Source: Methylophilaceae bacterium
GTDB taxonomy: Bacteria; Pseudomonadota; Gammaproteobacteria; Burkholderiales; Methylophilaceae
Reading direction: 5' to 3'
DNA length: 7,778 nucleotides
Assembly: GCA_002401735.1 (NCBI GenBank)
Contig: NVTX01000058.1
Location: 3,520 to 11,297 of the forward strand
Below, in pieces: positions 6,868 to 7,778 of the stretch. Position 1 is the stretch's first letter; each line of letters begins with the position of its first letter. The translations under genes and the position numbers were made by a program. The notes under the pieces were generated by a model, which made no database searches, was not told where the DNA came from, and saw only the letters and a list, made by a program, of their open reading frames with translations.

Positions 6868-7778
6868 CTATGGTTTAAGTAAATACGGCGAAAAGGCATT
6901 AGAGTACCAAGTTATATACTCATCTGACACTTCAGCTGCTGTATTGTTGCGCTGAATCACATAAACCGCAAGGTTGAGTTTTTCAGCAAGTAGGCGTGTT
7001 TTTTCAAGCCCCGCAACATTTAATGCCGTTGCCCATGCATCGGCCATCATTGCACTGTGGTGAATAACCGTAACCGAAGCGACTCCATGTGTTACAGGCC
7101 ATCCACTTTCAGGGTTGATTGTATGGGAATAACGCTGCCCTTCATGCTCAAAAAAGTTACGATAATCGCCTGAGGTTGCAACGGATAAATCATTGATGGC
7201 TATCACCTCATATACCGAGTTGAGCATTGCTTCGGGCTTTTCTATCGCTACACGCCAAGGTAAATTTTTTTGATTTGAACCCGAAACTTTTATTTCACCA
7301 CCAATATCGACTAAATAATTATCTAACCCTTTATCCGTTAACCATTTTGCCACTTGGTCAACAGCATAGCCTTTTGCAATAGCCGATAAATCGAGCTTAG
7401 TTTGCGCGCGCTTACAAAGCGATTGGCTATCAATATCGAGAAATATATTATTAATATTTGACTGTTTCAAAAGGTTTGCAACTTCTTCACTAGAAGGAAA
7501 ATCAAAGGTTTGATTTGATGAACCAAAGCCCCAACGATTAACTAACGCCCCAACTAATGGGTTAAATGAAAAATTTGACAAAGAATGAAGATTAACAGCT
7601 TGCTGAGTAACCTTAAAAAATTCTTCTGAAATGGTTATGCAAGCACCCACTGCTAGTTGGTTAAAGCGTGATATTTCAGAGCTTGGCATATAGGTCGACA
7701 TCATCGCGTTAAGTCTGTTTAAAATTGACTCCACGCCCTGTTGCAAAAGCTCTTTACTGTACGTCTTATCTGTTGCAT
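6868..7778 (-). CDS. apbE: FAD:protein FMN transferase ApbE, 5' end beyond window
   Basis: ApbE links FMN covalently to Thr residues of NqrB and NqrC using FAD and Mg2+, in the periplasm. The frame is open to the window edge, giving 302 visible residues. The signal peptide or lipobox and about 30-50 residues are missing; the internal TTG at 7746 is not a credible start, because the family sequence (TDKTYSKELLQQGVESIL) continues through it. Family motifs are in order: STYMPSSEISRFN, FNPLVGALVNRWGFG, KLDLSAIAKGYAVDQVA, YLVDIGGEIKVSG, VAIEKPE, ATSGDYRNFF with RYSHTINPESGWPV, and the metal-binding MADAWATALNVAG. Pairing with nqrM 12 bases downstream makes a dedicated Na+-NQR role likely over a general one. 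The remaining nqr genes would be expected to the right of the window. Confidence 0.94.
   Translation of the reverse strand, partial: ATDKTYSKELLQQGVESILNRLNAMMSTYMPSSEISRFNQLAVGACITISEEFFKVTQQAVNLHSLSNFSFNPLVGALVNRWGFGSSNQTFDFPSSEEVANLLKQSNINNIFLDIDSQSLCKRAQTKLDLSAIAKGYAVDQVAKWLTDKGLDNYLVDIGGEIKVSGSNQKNLPWRVAIEKPEAMLNSVYEVIAINDLSVATSGDYRNFFEHEGQRYSHTINPESGWPVTHGVASVTVIHHSAMMADAWATALNVAGLEKTRLLAEKLNLAVYVIQRNNTAAEVSDEYITWYSNAFSPYLLKP

Noticed and set aside
6695..6955. An 86-codon plus-strand open frame opposite nqrM and the apbE end
   Set aside because: It is antisense to two confidently identified genes; the proline/isoleucine-rich translation is a shadow of the NqrM cysteine region.

Overview
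The window looks like chromosomal DNA from a low-to-moderate GC betaproteobacterium. Three things suggest this: an exbD-msbA-lpxK-trm112-kdsB envelope cluster, a glutamine-type NAD synthetase sequence directly upstream of a PII (glnB) gene, and an apbE-nqrM pair of the kind that follows Na+-NQR operons. A Methylophilaceae-like methylotroph is my best guess from protein flavour, but this is inference only.

Layout: (1) 1-4014, plus strand: the 3' end of exbD/tolR, then msbA, lpxK, a small Trm112/YcaR-family gene and kdsB, tightly packed and probably one operon. MsbA flips core-lipid A across the inner membrane, LpxK phosphorylates the lipid A precursor, and KdsB makes CMP-Kdo for the next step. 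msbA is broken near its 3' end by an apparent one-base deletion. (2) 4015-5115: a minus-strand mtfA-like zinc peptidase gene, flanked by two copies of a ~39-bp direct repeat exactly 940 bp apart, then a non-coding stretch with a long imperfect palindrome. (3) 5116-6299, minus strand: glnB preceded by a 269-codon gene. That gene joins a Lys/Ala/Thr-rich, helical, phasin-like N-terminus in frame to the C-terminal ~175 residues of NAD synthetase. The glutaminase domain and the ATP-binding PP-loop are missing. (4) 6300-6624: a 325-bp gap with no gene, holding a 26-bp direct repeat pair, two TTGG/CCAA dyads 30 bp apart and an inverted repeat near the fusion gene's start. (5) 6625-7778, minus strand: nqrM and a 5'-truncated apbE, the maturation factors for Na+-translocating NADH:quinone reductase; the rest of the nqr operon would lie beyond the right edge.

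Most of the window is ordinary housekeeping DNA. The oddities are the phasin-like/NadE fusion, the msbA frameshift, the repeats around mtfA, and the repeat-rich gap upstream of the fusion gene. I see no CRISPR array, tRNA, rRNA, transposase or phage gene, and no clear novel multi-gene system. Two normally essential genes are damaged within 5 kb, so sequencing or assembly error must be excluded before reading biology into either.
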